DNA of 15,476 nucleotides from Hyphomicrobiales bacterium (GCA_003164375.1 PLTE01000183.1:1-15476); one strand, 5' to 3'; numbered from the stretch's first letter, positions 6,730 to 14,625 are shown. Numbers and translations are program-made. Notes: generated from the sequence alone by a model not told the origin.

Positions 6730-7470
6730 CTAAATGGAGATTTCGCCAAAACGGATAGCCTGTACAACCGCATAGGTTCGACGGAACGCATCGAGCTTTC
6801 GCTTGGAACTCTCGACGTGGGTCGTGACGGTCGCGGCTCCGATGGAAAGAAGCGTGGCAATCTCTTCATCGGATTTCCCAACTGCGACCCACTGCATGAT
6901 TTCGCGCTCACGCGGAGTTAACGGAGCGTGAGCGGCTTCTTCGCGCCGATCGTGAATCAACGCCCGTTTGAGAGCCTGTTGGCTGTAGATGCCGATCAGC
7001 TCGATCGCGGAACGGGCCCGTTGCGACAAATCGGGATCAGGTCCGCACGGGCTGAAAACAGACAGCGACCCAGAAAGCGTGACGATAGGGATAATGATCC
7101 CCTCGCGCACGCCGAAGTCTCGACCTTCGTCCATGATGCGGGCTTCGGTCTTGGTCAGCTTCCGCCGTTGGCGAATATCGCCCCAAGTGTATGGATGCAC
7201 CGATTTGCGGAGTTCTGTGACGAGCGGGTCTCGAACGAGATAATTTTGTTCTTTGTAGCGATCAATATAGGCCTGCGGCCGGTTGTTCAAAACCATCCCT
7301 TCATCAGGTGGTCGGCCCGGTCCGGGCATCGACCACGCTGTGACGCAGGTCAGGCCGAACCACTCAAGCTCCTTCTTTATTTCTTCGCAGATTTCGCCAT
7401 AGTCCGTAAGCTTCTGTAATCTCTCGACAAAGTCGAGAGTGCGCTTCCCATAGACATCGCCTTTGAGACT
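6730..7470 (-). CDS. luxR: LuxR-family quorum-sensing regulator (autoinducer-binding domain plus GerE HTH)
   Basis: A 246-residue cytoplasmic regulator expected to bind the lactone made by the neighbouring synthase and then DNA. The autoinducer-binding domain spans about residues 10-160: AYIDRYKEQNYLVRDPLV holds Tyr68, Tyr72, Asp81 and Pro82; PYTWGDI gives Trp96 and DFGVREG gives Gly120, matching TraR positions 57, 61, 70, 71, 85 and 113. The first of these is normally Trp and is Tyr here. The GerE helix-turn-helix occupies about 182-246 (LTPREREIMQWVAVGKSDEEIATLL, then TVTTHVESSKRKL). I chose ATG 7468-7470 (MSLKGDVYGKRTLDF) because relatives begin just before the (F/L)DFVERL helix; a GTG at 7488 adds six residues, and neither has a clear ribosome-binding site. 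It lies 120 nt upstream of luxI. Confidence 0.92.
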   Translation of the reverse strand, partial: SLKGDVYGKRTLDFVERLQKLTDYGEICEEIKKELEWFGLTCVTAWSMPGPGRPPDEGMVLNNRPQAYIDRYKEQNYLVRDPLVTELRKSVHPYTWGDIRQRRKLTKTEARIMDEGRDFGVREGIIIPIVTLSGSLSVFSPCGPDPDLSQRARSAIELIGIYSQQALKRALIHDRREEAAHAPLTPREREIMQWVAVGKSDEEIATLLSIGAATVTTHVESSKRKLDAFRRTYAVVQAIRFGEISI

Positions 7471-7803
7471 CATGACGATTAGCCACACTGTGACGTTCGG
7501 TAGGTGAGAATTATCGCTATCAATGCGAGGTTGTCCAGGTTTCGATCTTGCCGCGCAATTAACGGTTGAATGTTTTAATATGACCGTTCCGTTCGCCTCG
7601 TGGGGAAGCGAACTACCCCCTTGCCACCGAACGCGAATGAGGGGCTGCGCTTTTGATCAGCACAACTAAAAATAGTCTCAAATGACGAGTTTCTTTTCCG
7701 TTCAACGCGCCTGTCGTGCGGGCAAAATGTTGCCCGCGCCTCTGAGAGCAGTCAAAATGCCGACAAAAGACGTCGGATGCCGACGCGAGGATAGATCAGC
7801 GGC
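7471..7803. other. Divergent intergenic region between luxR and chrA
   Basis: This 333-bp spacer is AT-richer in its middle and must contain the promoters of luxR (minus) and chrA (plus). Two small inverted repeats are present: AACGGT/ACCGTT (7561-7566 and 7583-7588) and GTTCGC/GCGAAC (7591-7596 and 7608-7613). They are short enough to be chance. No copy of the ATCCCAAG half-site found near luxI was seen here, so luxR autoregulation through that site is not supported. Confidence 0.5.
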
Positions 7804-9039
7804 ATGCAGCAGGCTCCCGTTCCGGCAGGCAACGCAACCGCCCGCCGCGGCACCGGCCCCGAGGTGTTCACTGCCTTTCTGCGGCTCGGCCTGACCTGCT
7901 TCGGCGGCCCGATCGCGCACCTCGGCTACTTTCACGAGGACTTCGTCGTCCGCCGCAAATGGCTCGACGAAAAGACCTATGTCGACCTCGTGGCGCTCAA
8001 TCAATTTCTGCCCGGACCGACCTCGAGCAAGGTTGGCATCGCCATCGGCCTGTCGCGCGCGGGCTATGCCGGCGCGCTGGCGGCCTGGGCCGGCTTCACT
8101 TTGCCGTCGGCTATCGCCCTCGTGTTGTTCGGCTATGGCGTCACGACGTTCGGCAATGCGCTCGGTAGCGGCTGGCTGCACGGCCTGAAAGTCGCCGCCG
8201 TTGCCGTCGTCGCCAACGCGGTGCTGACGATGATGCGCTCGCTCGCACCGGACCGTGAGCGTGCGACGCTGGCGGTCGCCGCCGCGGCGTTGGTGCTGGC
8301 GATACCGTCGTCGTTTGGTCAGCTTCTCGCCATCGCGCTCGGCGCGGTCATCGGCCTTGTTTTGTTTCGCGGCGTGCCGGAGGCGGGGCATACGGCCTTG
8401 CCGCATCCGGTGAGCCGTACCGCAGCCATCGCGGCGATCGTCGCGTTCTTTGCCATTCTGATCGGCCTGCCGCTCGTCGCCGCAACGTCGTCGAACCATG
8501 CGCTGCAATTGTTCGACGCATTCTATCGGGCCGGCGCCCTCGTATTCGGCGGCGGCCATGTTGTGCTGCCGTTACTGCAAGCTGCCGTGGTGCCGCCGGG
8601 CTGGGTGAGTAACGATGCGTTCCTCGCCGGTTACGGCGCGACCCAAGCGGTGCCCGGCCCACTTTTCACCTTCTCTGCTTATCTCGGAACGGTGATGACA
8701 CCGGCTCCCAACGGCTGGACGGGCGCCGTGCTGTGCCTTTTCGCCATGTTCCTGCCGGCCTTTCTTCTGGTCATCGGCCCGCTGCCGTTCTGGGATGCGT
8801 TGCGGCGGCGATCCTGGGCGCAAGGAGCGCTGCGCGGCGTCAACGCCACCGTTGTCGGTCTTCTGCTCGCGGCGCTTTACCGTCCGGTTTGGACGTCCGG
8901 TATTACCAATGACGCCGATTTCGCGCTCGGCGCTGTCGCCTTTTTATTGCTCTTTATGTGGCAGACGCCGCCGTGGCTGGTTGTCGTCTTTTGCGCCATC
9001 GGCGGCGGGGCGCTGGCCCATATGCCGTTCGGGCCGTGA
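7804..9039 (+). CDS. chrA: ChrA-type chromate (CHR family) transporter
   Basis: A 411-residue inner-membrane protein with two homologous CHR domains, the long-chain type of the family known for chromate efflux and chromate/sulfate transport. Domain 1 has FLRLGLTCFGGPIAHLGYF (25-43) and NQFLPGPTSSKVGIAIG (66-82). Domain 2 repeats the pattern as RAGALVFGGGHVVLPLLQ (242-259) and QAVPGPLFTFSAYLG (281-295). About ten hydrophobic segments are visible. Length is typical. The start ATG 7804 is followed by a soluble 20-residue lead; the ribosome-binding site is weak (GAGG about 14 nt upstream). No chrB-type regulator is adjacent, and the gene stands alone between luxR (divergent) and the MocR gene (convergent). 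Chromate resistance is likely by family, but sulfate or another oxyanion cannot be excluded. Confidence 0.9.
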   Translation: MQQAPVPAGNATARRGTGPEVFTAFLRLGLTCFGGPIAHLGYFHEDFVVRRKWLDEKTYVDLVALNQFLPGPTSSKVGIAIGLSRAGYAGALAAWAGFTLPSAIALVLFGYGVTTFGNALGSGWLHGLKVAAVAVVANAVLTMMRSLAPDRERATLAVAAAALVLAIPSSFGQLLAIALGAVIGLVLFRGVPEAGHTALPHPVSRTAAIAAIVAFFAILIGLPLVAATSSNHALQLFDAFYRAGALVFGGGHVVLPLLQAAVVPPGWVSNDAFLAGYGATQAVPGPLFTFSAYLGTVMTPAPNGWTGAVLCLFAMFLPAFLLVIGPLPFWDALRRRSWAQGALRGVNATVVGLLLAALYRPVWTSGITNDADFALGAVAFLLLFMWQTPPWLVVVFCAIGGGALAHMPFGP

Positions 9040-9068
9040 GCCGACTTGAGTCGACGTGAGCCGACTTG
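9035..9068. repeat. Tandem 14-bp direct repeat at the chrA 3' end
   Basis: CGTGAGCCGACTTG occurs at 9035-9048 and again at 9055-9068, a 20-bp period. The first copy spans the chrA stop codon; the second lies in the 47-bp gap before the convergent MocR gene stop. It is probably a local duplication. No intrinsic terminator is visible in the gap. Confidence 0.6.
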
Positions 9069-9086
9069 GCGCGGCCAGACACTTGC

Positions 9087-10460
9087 CTAGACCACGGAAA
9101 TCGATTCCGGCGTTTCCAAGATATCGCGCAGGATCGTGAGCACGCGCTCGAGCTCCGCATCGGTCGGCACGGCGCCGAGGCAAAGTCTAACTCCGGTGAG
9201 CGCCGAATCGAACGATTGCAACGCACCGGGCGGCGCCAACGTAATACCCGCAAGCGCTGCCTCAGTGATGAGCGCCGTAACGGTGCGACCTGCGGCAAGC
9301 TCCAGCCAAACATGAAATCCGACCGTATCGGACGAAGCGCGTAAATGGCGGCCCAAGATCCGCTGGGCAATGGCGTAGCGCGCCGCGGCCTTCTCGCGCT
9401 TAAGCGCGACTTGCTGCGCCAATCCGCCGTTGCGGATCAGCCGCGCGACCGTCTCCGCCATGAGCGGCGCCGCCATCCAGCCGGTAGCGCGCAGCGCATT
9501 GATCACCCGGTCGCGGAACGCGTCCGGCGCGATCATAACGCCGATACGCAAACCGGGAGCGAGGCATTTGCCGAAACTGAATGCGTAAAAACTGCGCTCG
9601 GGGATCAGCAAAGAAATCGGTTGCGGAGGGCGCGGAAACAAGAACGCATAAGTGTCGTCCTCGACCAGAAAGGCCGAGCGCCGCCGTATGATGTCGGCAA
9701 TCTCTTGGCGCCGTTCGCCGGGCATGACGCATCCGGTCGGCGTTTGCAGGCTCGGCATGGCATAGACGACCTGGGCCCCCGTTTCGTCGAGCTTACGCTC
9801 GAGCGCCTCGGGAACCAGACCATTCTTGTCCATATCGACGCCGTGCAGGCGGCAACCGGTCTGCACCGCCAGCGCCAGCATTCCCGAATAGGTCAAGCTT
9901 TCGGTGAGCACGACATCGTCGCGTCCGGCCAGAAGGCTAAGCGCGATCGACAGGGCGTGTTGCGCGCCCTGAGTAATGAACAGGCGGTCGGCGTCAACCG
10001 CAATGCCAAGCGTCGCCAACCAGGAGGCGATCGCGTCACGGTGGTCACGCAAGCCTTGATGCGGAAGATAGCCGAGCAGCCCGGGCAGGTTATCGTCGGC
10101 GGCAATCTCGGCGAGCACCGCCGCGATCAGTTTATCTTCACCCGTCGGCGGCGGAACGTTCAGCGTCAGGTTGGCGCGCGCGCCGCCGCGATATTCCGGG
10201 TGGTGTGGGTCGGGTGGCCGCCGCATCACGAAAGTGCCGCGCCCGACTTCGCCGAAAATCAACCCGCGCCGTTCCGCCTCGGCGTAGGCCTTGGATACCG
10301 TGCCGAGACTGAGGCCGAGCCGCTCGGCAAGATCGCGTTGCGGCGACAAACGGGCCCCGAATTTGACCCGGCCGGCAGCGATATCGGCTTCCAAACTGTC
10401 CACGATCGCGCGGTAGCGCGGACCGCGTGAAGAATGGAGGGAGGGGATCCAGTCCGTCAT
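9087..10460 (-). CDS. MocR-type regulator: GntR HTH fused to PLP-dependent aminotransferase fold
   Basis: This 457-residue regulator has an N-terminal winged helix of GntR type (about 12-80: GPRYRAIVDSLEADIAAG, then LSPQRDLAERLGLSLGTVSKAYAEAERRGL, then GEVGRGTFV). A full-length class-I aminotransferase-like domain follows (about 105-457). The PLP lysine is Lys298 in SFGKCLAPGLRIG; PSLQTPTG (236-243) and VEDDTYAFLF (266-275) supply cofactor contacts. MocR proteins usually sense an amino compound or PLP and control a neighbouring gene. The start MTDWIPSL (10458-10460) matches the usual N-terminus; a GTG at 10484 adds eight residues. It is divergent from the molybdenum-hydroxylase operon across about 390 bp, making that operon its likely target, and convergent with chrA. 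Confidence 0.92.
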   Translation of the reverse strand: MTDWIPSLHSSRGPRYRAIVDSLEADIAAGRVKFGARLSPQRDLAERLGLSLGTVSKAYAEAERRGLIFGEVGRGTFVMRRPPDPHHPEYRGGARANLTLNVPPPTGEDKLIAAVLAEIAADDNLPGLLGYLPHQGLRDHRDAIASWLATLGIAVDADRLFITQGAQHALSIALSLLAGRDDVVLTESLTYSGMLALAVQTGCRLHGVDMDKNGLVPEALERKLDETGAQVVYAMPSLQTPTGCVMPGERRQEIADIIRRRSAFLVEDDTYAFLFPRPPQPISLLIPERSFYAFSFGKCLAPGLRIGVMIAPDAFRDRVINALRATGWMAAPLMAETVARLIRNGGLAQQVALKREKAAARYAIAQRILGRHLRASSDTVGFHVWLELAAGRTVTALITEAALAGITLAPPGALQSFDSALTGVRLCLGAVPTDAELERVLTILRDILETPESISVV

Positions 10461-10849
10461 TGGGCGATGCAAATCAATGAACACGAGTAGAACAATTTGC
10501 TCATTGTCGCAATAGCCTGCTGGATTTGGTGGGATATTGCCGGATTAGTCCACGCAATGCCTCATAATATGTTCATTTCGATAACCATTGGACATTCCAA
10601 CGGTGAAATTGATATATATCAATTTGCCTTGTTGTCACATGACCTAGCAATTGTCATTGAATTTCTGACCTCGTTAGCTGATAGTTCTAGTACAATTAAG
10701 CGGCGACGCGGATAACACGCGCACCGGAGGGGGGAATGGTCTGCGACAACTCAGTCCGTGAACCGACCGGAGGGCGTCCCGATATCCCCGCCAGGAGCGT
10801 ATGTCGCGCAGCTGCCGAATCTCCGCCGCGTGTCTGATCGGAGCCTGCC
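10461..10849. other. Divergent control region between the MocR gene and the Mo-hydroxylase operon
   Basis: This 389-bp spacer is distinctly AT-rich in 10490-10700. It carries a perfect 20-bp palindrome with an FNR/FixK-type core (10606-10625) and TATTAT on the minus strand (10564-10569) that could be the MocR -10. A GGAG signal lies about 10 nt before the GTG start at 10850. No gene is supported; the short frame at 10497-10715 (plus) shows no codon bias or domain. Confidence 0.6.
10606..10625. promoter_or_regulatory. Perfect palindrome with FNR/FixK-type site
   Basis: AAATTGATATATATCAATTT is a perfect 20-bp palindrome and contains TTGAT-ATAT-ATCAA (10609-10622), an exact match to the TTGATNNNNATCAA consensus of the FNR/FixK/Anr regulators. 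Those proteins govern low-oxygen transcription; FixK2 does so in Bradyrhizobium. It lies 146 bp from the MocR start and 225 bp from the FAD-subunit start, so it could act on either. The distance to the minus-strand TATTAT puts it near -60 for the MocR gene, a class-I activation spacing. Confidence 0.7.
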
Positions 10850-11728
10850 GTGAAGCCTGTTCCGTTTGACTACGTCCGGCCAACCTCGATCGAGGAAACC
10901 TGTGCGTTGCTGGCCGCCGACGGCGACGCGCGCGTCATTGCCGGCGGCCAGTCGCTGGTGCCGATGTTGGCGATGCGGCTGGCGCGGCCGGCGCGGCTGA
11001 TCGATATTCTTCGGCTGCCGGAATTGTCGGGGGTCCGCGACGACGGCAACACCGTCGTCATCGGCGCCGCCACCCGCCAGGCTGCGACGGAGCATCATCC
11101 GCTCATCAAGGCGAAGGCGCCGCTGTTGGCGAAAGTGTTTCCCTGGATTGGGCACCCCGCCACGCGGCGCCGCGGCACGATCGGCGGCTCGATCGCGCAT
11201 GCCGATCCGTCGGCGGAAATCCCGCTGGTGGTGGCAACCCTCGATGCTGAAATCGTCGTCCGCGAAGCGAGCGGCGAGACCACGATCAACGCCGGCGAAT
11301 TTTTTCTGGGTCCGATGGTCACCGCTATTCCACAAGGCGGGCTTCTCACGGAAATTCGCCTGCCGGTTTGGTCGCAGCCGCGTCTCGGCGTCAGCTTCCA
11401 CGAAGTCAATGCGCGGCACAGCGACTTTGCGTTCGTCTGCGCCGCGGCGCAGGTCGGTTTTGACGAGACTACCCATTGCACCGCGTGCGCGGTGGGAATC
11501 GGCGGCCTCGGCGAATTTCCCGTGCGCCTGGACCGGGCGGCGAAAGCACTGATCGGTACCGATCTCGACCACGCGGCGATCGCCGACGCCGTCGACGCTG
11601 CCATGGCGGAACTCGACATCTGGGGCGACCTGCATGCCTCCGCGGAATACCGCCGGCGTGTCGGTGGCGTGCTGGCGCGACGCGCCTTGATTGATGCCAG
11701 ACAAGCCGCGTTGGAGTGCCCGCAATGA
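10850..11728 (+). CDS. Molybdenum hydroxylase FAD-binding (medium) subunit, CoxM-like
   Basis: This 292-residue protein is the FAD subunit of a three-subunit xanthine dehydrogenase-family enzyme. It passes electrons from the iron-sulfur clusters to the final acceptor. The two pyrophosphate-binding motifs are present, AGGQSLVPML (31-40) and TIGGSIAHADPSAE (110-123), followed by the CO-dehydrogenase flavoprotein C-terminal domain (about 180-285). Length is typical for CoxM/CutM-type proteins. Translation starts at GTG 10850 (MKPVPFDYVRP, the usual N-terminus), with GGAG about 10 nt upstream. The stop overlaps the next start as ATGA, so the genes are translationally coupled. Control by the divergent MocR protein and perhaps an FNR/FixK-type factor is inferred from upstream sites. 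Confidence 0.92.
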   Translation: MKPVPFDYVRPTSIEETCALLAADGDARVIAGGQSLVPMLAMRLARPARLIDILRLPELSGVRDDGNTVVIGAATRQAATEHHPLIKAKAPLLAKVFPWIGHPATRRRGTIGGSIAHADPSAEIPLVVATLDAEIVVREASGETTINAGEFFLGPMVTAIPQGGLLTEIRLPVWSQPRLGVSFHEVNARHSDFAFVCAAAQVGFDETTHCTACAVGIGGLGEFPVRLDRAAKALIGTDLDHAAIADAVDAAMAELDIWGDLHASAEYRRRVGGVLARRALIDARQAALECPQ

Positions 11729-12219
11729 AGGTTCAACTGTCGATCAATGGCGAGCGCCGCACCGCCGATGTCGAACCGCGCAAGACTTTGCTCGATTGCC
11801 TGCGCGAGGATTTCGGCTTGACCGGCTCGCATACCGGCTGCGAGCACGGCGTTTGCGGCGCCTGCACCATCTTGCTCGACGGCGAGCCAGTTCGCGCCTG
11901 CTTGATCTTTGCCGTGCAAGCGGACGGCTACGAAATCACCACGATCGAAGGTGTCGCTCCCGCGCCCGGCGAGCTCAGCGTCATCCAGGATGCCTTCTGT
12001 GAGACGCACGGCATGCAGTGCGGCTATTGCACGCCCGGAATGGTGCTGACCGCCACCGCGCTGCTGCGGGATAATCCGCAGCCGACGCGCAAGGAAATCG
12101 TCGAAGCCATCTCCGGAAATATTTGCCGCTGCACCGGCTATGGCCAGATCGTCGAAGCCATTGCGCTCGCCGCCGAAAGGCTGGCGCACGCCAACGCGCC
12201 GCAAAGAGCCAAGCCATGA
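11725..12219 (+). CDS. Molybdenum hydroxylase 2Fe-2S (small) subunit, CoxS-like
   Basis: A 164-residue electron-transfer subunit carrying two [2Fe-2S] clusters. The N-terminal plant-ferredoxin cluster is bound by Cys39, Cys44, Cys47 and Cys59 (GCEHGVCGACTILLDG, then VRAC). The C-terminal helical-bundle cluster is bound by Cys99, Cys102, Cys134 and Cys136 (MQCGYCTPGM, then NICRCTGYGQIV). All eight ligands are present, so the subunit looks functional. Length is normal. The start ATG 11725-11727 overlaps the preceding stop (ATGA), and its own stop overlaps the next start in the same way. An upstream in-frame ATG at 11716 is less likely because it would displace the standard MKVQLSINGE beginning. 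Confidence 0.95.
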   Translation: MKVQLSINGERRTADVEPRKTLLDCLREDFGLTGSHTGCEHGVCGACTILLDGEPVRACLIFAVQADGYEITTIEGVAPAPGELSVIQDAFCETHGMQCGYCTPGMVLTATALLRDNPQPTRKEIVEAISGNICRCTGYGQIVEAIALAAERLAHANAPQRAKP

Positions 12220-14618
12220 GCACGGCGCCGCGTCGCTTGCGTTACGTTTCCGCCAATCGCCGGGTGCGTGAGGATCGTCGTTTTGTCGTCGGCATGGGCC
12301 GCTACGCCGCCGACGTCGAAGCGGCCAATGCCCTGCACGTGGCGCTGGTGCCGTCCGCCCATCCGGCAGCGCGCATCGTTTCGATCGATGGCAGCGCCGC
12401 CTTGGCCCTGCCCGGCGTTCATTATGTGCTCACGGGCGAAGAACTGGCGGCCGCCACCGAGCCGCTCATGAATGGCCTGGAGACGCCCGAGGTAAAGCGC
12501 TATCCGCTCGCCTTGAAGCAAGCACGCTACGTCGGCGAGTGGATCGCGGCAGTCGTCGCCGACACCCGCGCGCTGGCCGAAGACGCGGCCGAGCTCGTGG
12601 AAGTGAGCTATGAACCGCTGCCTTATGTCATCGACGCGGAGGCCGCATTGCGGCCGGACGCGGCTATCGTGCATCCGCCGCACGGCTCGAATGTCCTGCT
12701 CGACCGCACATTCGTCTGGGGCGAGGTCGAGCGTGATTTTGCCCAGTCTCAGCGCCAATTGTCGTTCCGCGTTGTCTGGGGCCGCAGTTCGACGGTACCG
12801 ATCGAGACGTTTGGCATAACAGCGATTTGGGATCCGTGGCGCGAATTGCTGGATGTTTGGGCATCGATCCAGATGCCCAAATATTCCGATCAGATAGCCC
12901 GCGCCATGCGGCTGCCGGCCAACGCAGTGCGGGTGCATCAAGATGTCGACGTCGGCGGCAGCTATGGCGTCAAACGCGGCATCAAGCACACCATCCTCTG
13001 CAGCTATCTCGCCCGCCGCCTGGGACGGCCGATCCGTCTGATCGAGGACCGGCTGGAAAACATGCGGGCCGGCGACGCGCACGGCCCCGACCGGATTTTC
13101 GACGTGTCGGTGGCCTTCAATACCGACGGCATCGTCAGGTCGATGAAAATGCGCGCGCTCGACAATGTCGGCGCCTATGCGGGCCGGGCACCGTTCCAGC
13201 TCGGCAAGCCGATCGGCGCCATCGTCGGCCCTTACAAGATTCAGAGCGTGGAATATCGCGCGCAGTCGGTCACGACCAACAAAGCGGTGCAGGAGGCCGT
13301 GCGCGGCTTCGGCCAGTCGCCGACCAATTATGCGATCGAGACCGCGATCGACAAGGTTGCAGGCGCGCTCCGCCTCGACCGCATCGAGGTGCGGCGGCGC
13401 AATTTCATCCGCAAAGGGGAATTTCCTTATCTTATTCCGAGCGGCACCCGATACGATAGCGGCGACTATCACACGGTGGTCGCCAAGGTTCTCGATCACG
13501 TGGGCTGGGACGCGCTGCAAACCGAGCGCAATCGGCTGCGCCAGAGCGGGCTCTTGGCCGGGATTGGCATCGCCGCTTGCCTGGAGCCGAGCGGCGGCAA
13601 CTCAACCTTCGAGCCGCTCTTGAACCCAAAGAATACGACGAGCACGTGGATGGAATCGTGCCGCATCCATGTTGATGCATTGGGCGACATCGTGACGACC
13701 GTCAACACCACCTCATCGGGACAAGGGCACGAAACCCTGGTGGCAACGGTGATTGGCGAGGTTCTGGAGATCGATCCCGACCGCATCCGGGTGGTGCGGC
13801 CCGACTCGCTGGAAAGCATGCCGAGCAATTCCCCGGTCGGCAGCCGCATGGCGATCATGTTGGGCGGAGCCGCCTATCATGCCGCGGGGAAGCTGAAGCA
13901 GAAACTGATCGGTATCGGCGCGCATCAATTCGGCGCCGGCGAGGATGCGGTGGTCTATGCCAACGGCGGCGTGGCGACGACGGCCGGCGACCGTCGGCTC
14001 GCCTGGGCGGAGCTTGTCAACATCGCGCACCGGAACTGGCATCTGCTGCCGCCGGGCATGGAGCCGGGGCTGGAGACCAATCAAATCTATCAGGTGCCGA
14101 CCGGCGGTACGCTGCCGACGCCGGACGGTCGCGTGCAGATGTACCCGTGCCACTCGTTCGAATTCCACGTCGTGCTCTTAGCGATCGATCCGGATATCGG
14201 CCTGCCGAAAATCCACCGCTACGTCATCGGCCACGACTGCGGCACAGTCATCAATCCGCATATCGTCAAAGGCATGACGCTCGGCGGCATCGCCCACGGC
14301 ATCGGCGCCGCCTTGTTTGAAGAATTCGCTTACGATGACCAGGGCCAGATGATCACCCAGACCTTCATGGACTATCTGTTGCCGTCCTCGCAGGAAGTGC
14401 CCGAGGTCGAGATCGTTCACCACTGCACGCCGTCGCCTTACACCGTGCTCGGCCAGAAAGGCTCCGGCGAATCCGGCTATCTCGGCGCACCCGCGGCGAT
14501 TTCCAGCGCCGTCAACGACGCGCTGGCACCACTCGGCATTGCGGTCGCGAAATTGCCTATCCGTCTCGCCGCTCTCGGCGATGCCATCGCCGCAGCGCGG
14601 CAATCGTCCAAAGCGTGA
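12216..14618 (+). CDS. Molybdenum hydroxylase large subunit (xanthine dehydrogenase / CoxL superfamily)
   Basis: An 800-residue catalytic subunit binding the molybdenum-pterin cofactor. The N-terminal a/b hammerhead is at about 25-135 (FVVGMGRYAADVEAANALHV, then LAEDAAELVEVSYEPLP). Cofactor segments follow: GGSYGVK (247-253, usually GGFGxK), EAVRGFGQSPTNYAIE (360-375), SGQGHET (501-507) and GQKGSGESGYLGAPAAISSAV (746-766), where Glu752 is the expected catalytic base. The 360s loop has neither the Cys-containing AYRCSFR motif of form I CO dehydrogenase nor the AYRGAGR of form II, so CO oxidation is unlikely. The enzyme probably hydroxylates an aromatic or heterocyclic carbon or an aldehyde. 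Start ATG 12216 overlaps the small-subunit stop. An amidohydrolase gene follows after 7 nt. No maturation genes (XdhC/CoxD-type) are in the window. Confidence 0.92.
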   Translation: MSTAPRRLRYVSANRRVREDRRFVVGMGRYAADVEAANALHVALVPSAHPAARIVSIDGSAALALPGVHYVLTGEELAAATEPLMNGLETPEVKRYPLALKQARYVGEWIAAVVADTRALAEDAAELVEVSYEPLPYVIDAEAALRPDAAIVHPPHGSNVLLDRTFVWGEVERDFAQSQRQLSFRVVWGRSSTVPIETFGITAIWDPWRELLDVWASIQMPKYSDQIARAMRLPANAVRVHQDVDVGGSYGVKRGIKHTILCSYLARRLGRPIRLIEDRLENMRAGDAHGPDRIFDVSVAFNTDGIVRSMKMRALDNVGAYAGRAPFQLGKPIGAIVGPYKIQSVEYRAQSVTTNKAVQEAVRGFGQSPTNYAIETAIDKVAGALRLDRIEVRRRNFIRKGEFPYLIPSGTRYDSGDYHTVVAKVLDHVGWDALQTERNRLRQSGLLAGIGIAACLEPSGGNSTFEPLLNPKNTTSTWMESCRIHVDALGDIVTTVNTTSSGQGHETLVATVIGEVLEIDPDRIRVVRPDSLESMPSNSPVGSRMAIMLGGAAYHAAGKLKQKLIGIGAHQFGAGEDAVVYANGGVATTAGDRRLAWAELVNIAHRNWHLLPPGMEPGLETNQIYQVPTGGTLPTPDGRVQMYPCHSFEFHVVLLAIDPDIGLPKIHRYVIGHDCGTVINPHIVKGMTLGGIAHGIGAALFEEFAYDDQGQMITQTFMDYLLPSSQEVPEVEIVHHCTPSPYTVLGQKGSGESGYLGAPAAISSAVNDALAPLGIAVAKLPIRLAALGDAIAAARQSSKA

Positions 14619-14625
14619 GATACCC

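Noticed and set aside
7561..7613. Two 6-bp inverted repeats in the luxR-chrA spacer as operators
   Set aside because: Arms of 6 bp with variable spacing are expected by chance in a region of this size; no relation to the luxI palindrome.
7702..8559. 285-codon minus-strand frame opposite chrA, rich in Arg, Gln and Asp
   Set aside because: It is an antisense shadow of the GC-rich chrA reading frame; composition is typical of such shadows and there is no domain.
12138..13520. 460-codon minus-strand frame opposite the Mo-hydroxylase large subunit
   Set aside because: The plus strand encodes all family motifs in this range; the antisense frame is a by-product of codon bias.
10850..14618. Annotation as aerobic CO dehydrogenase (coxMSL)
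   Set aside because: Gene order matches, but the large-subunit loop lacks both the AYRCSFR and AYRGAGR motifs and no cox accessory genes are seen.
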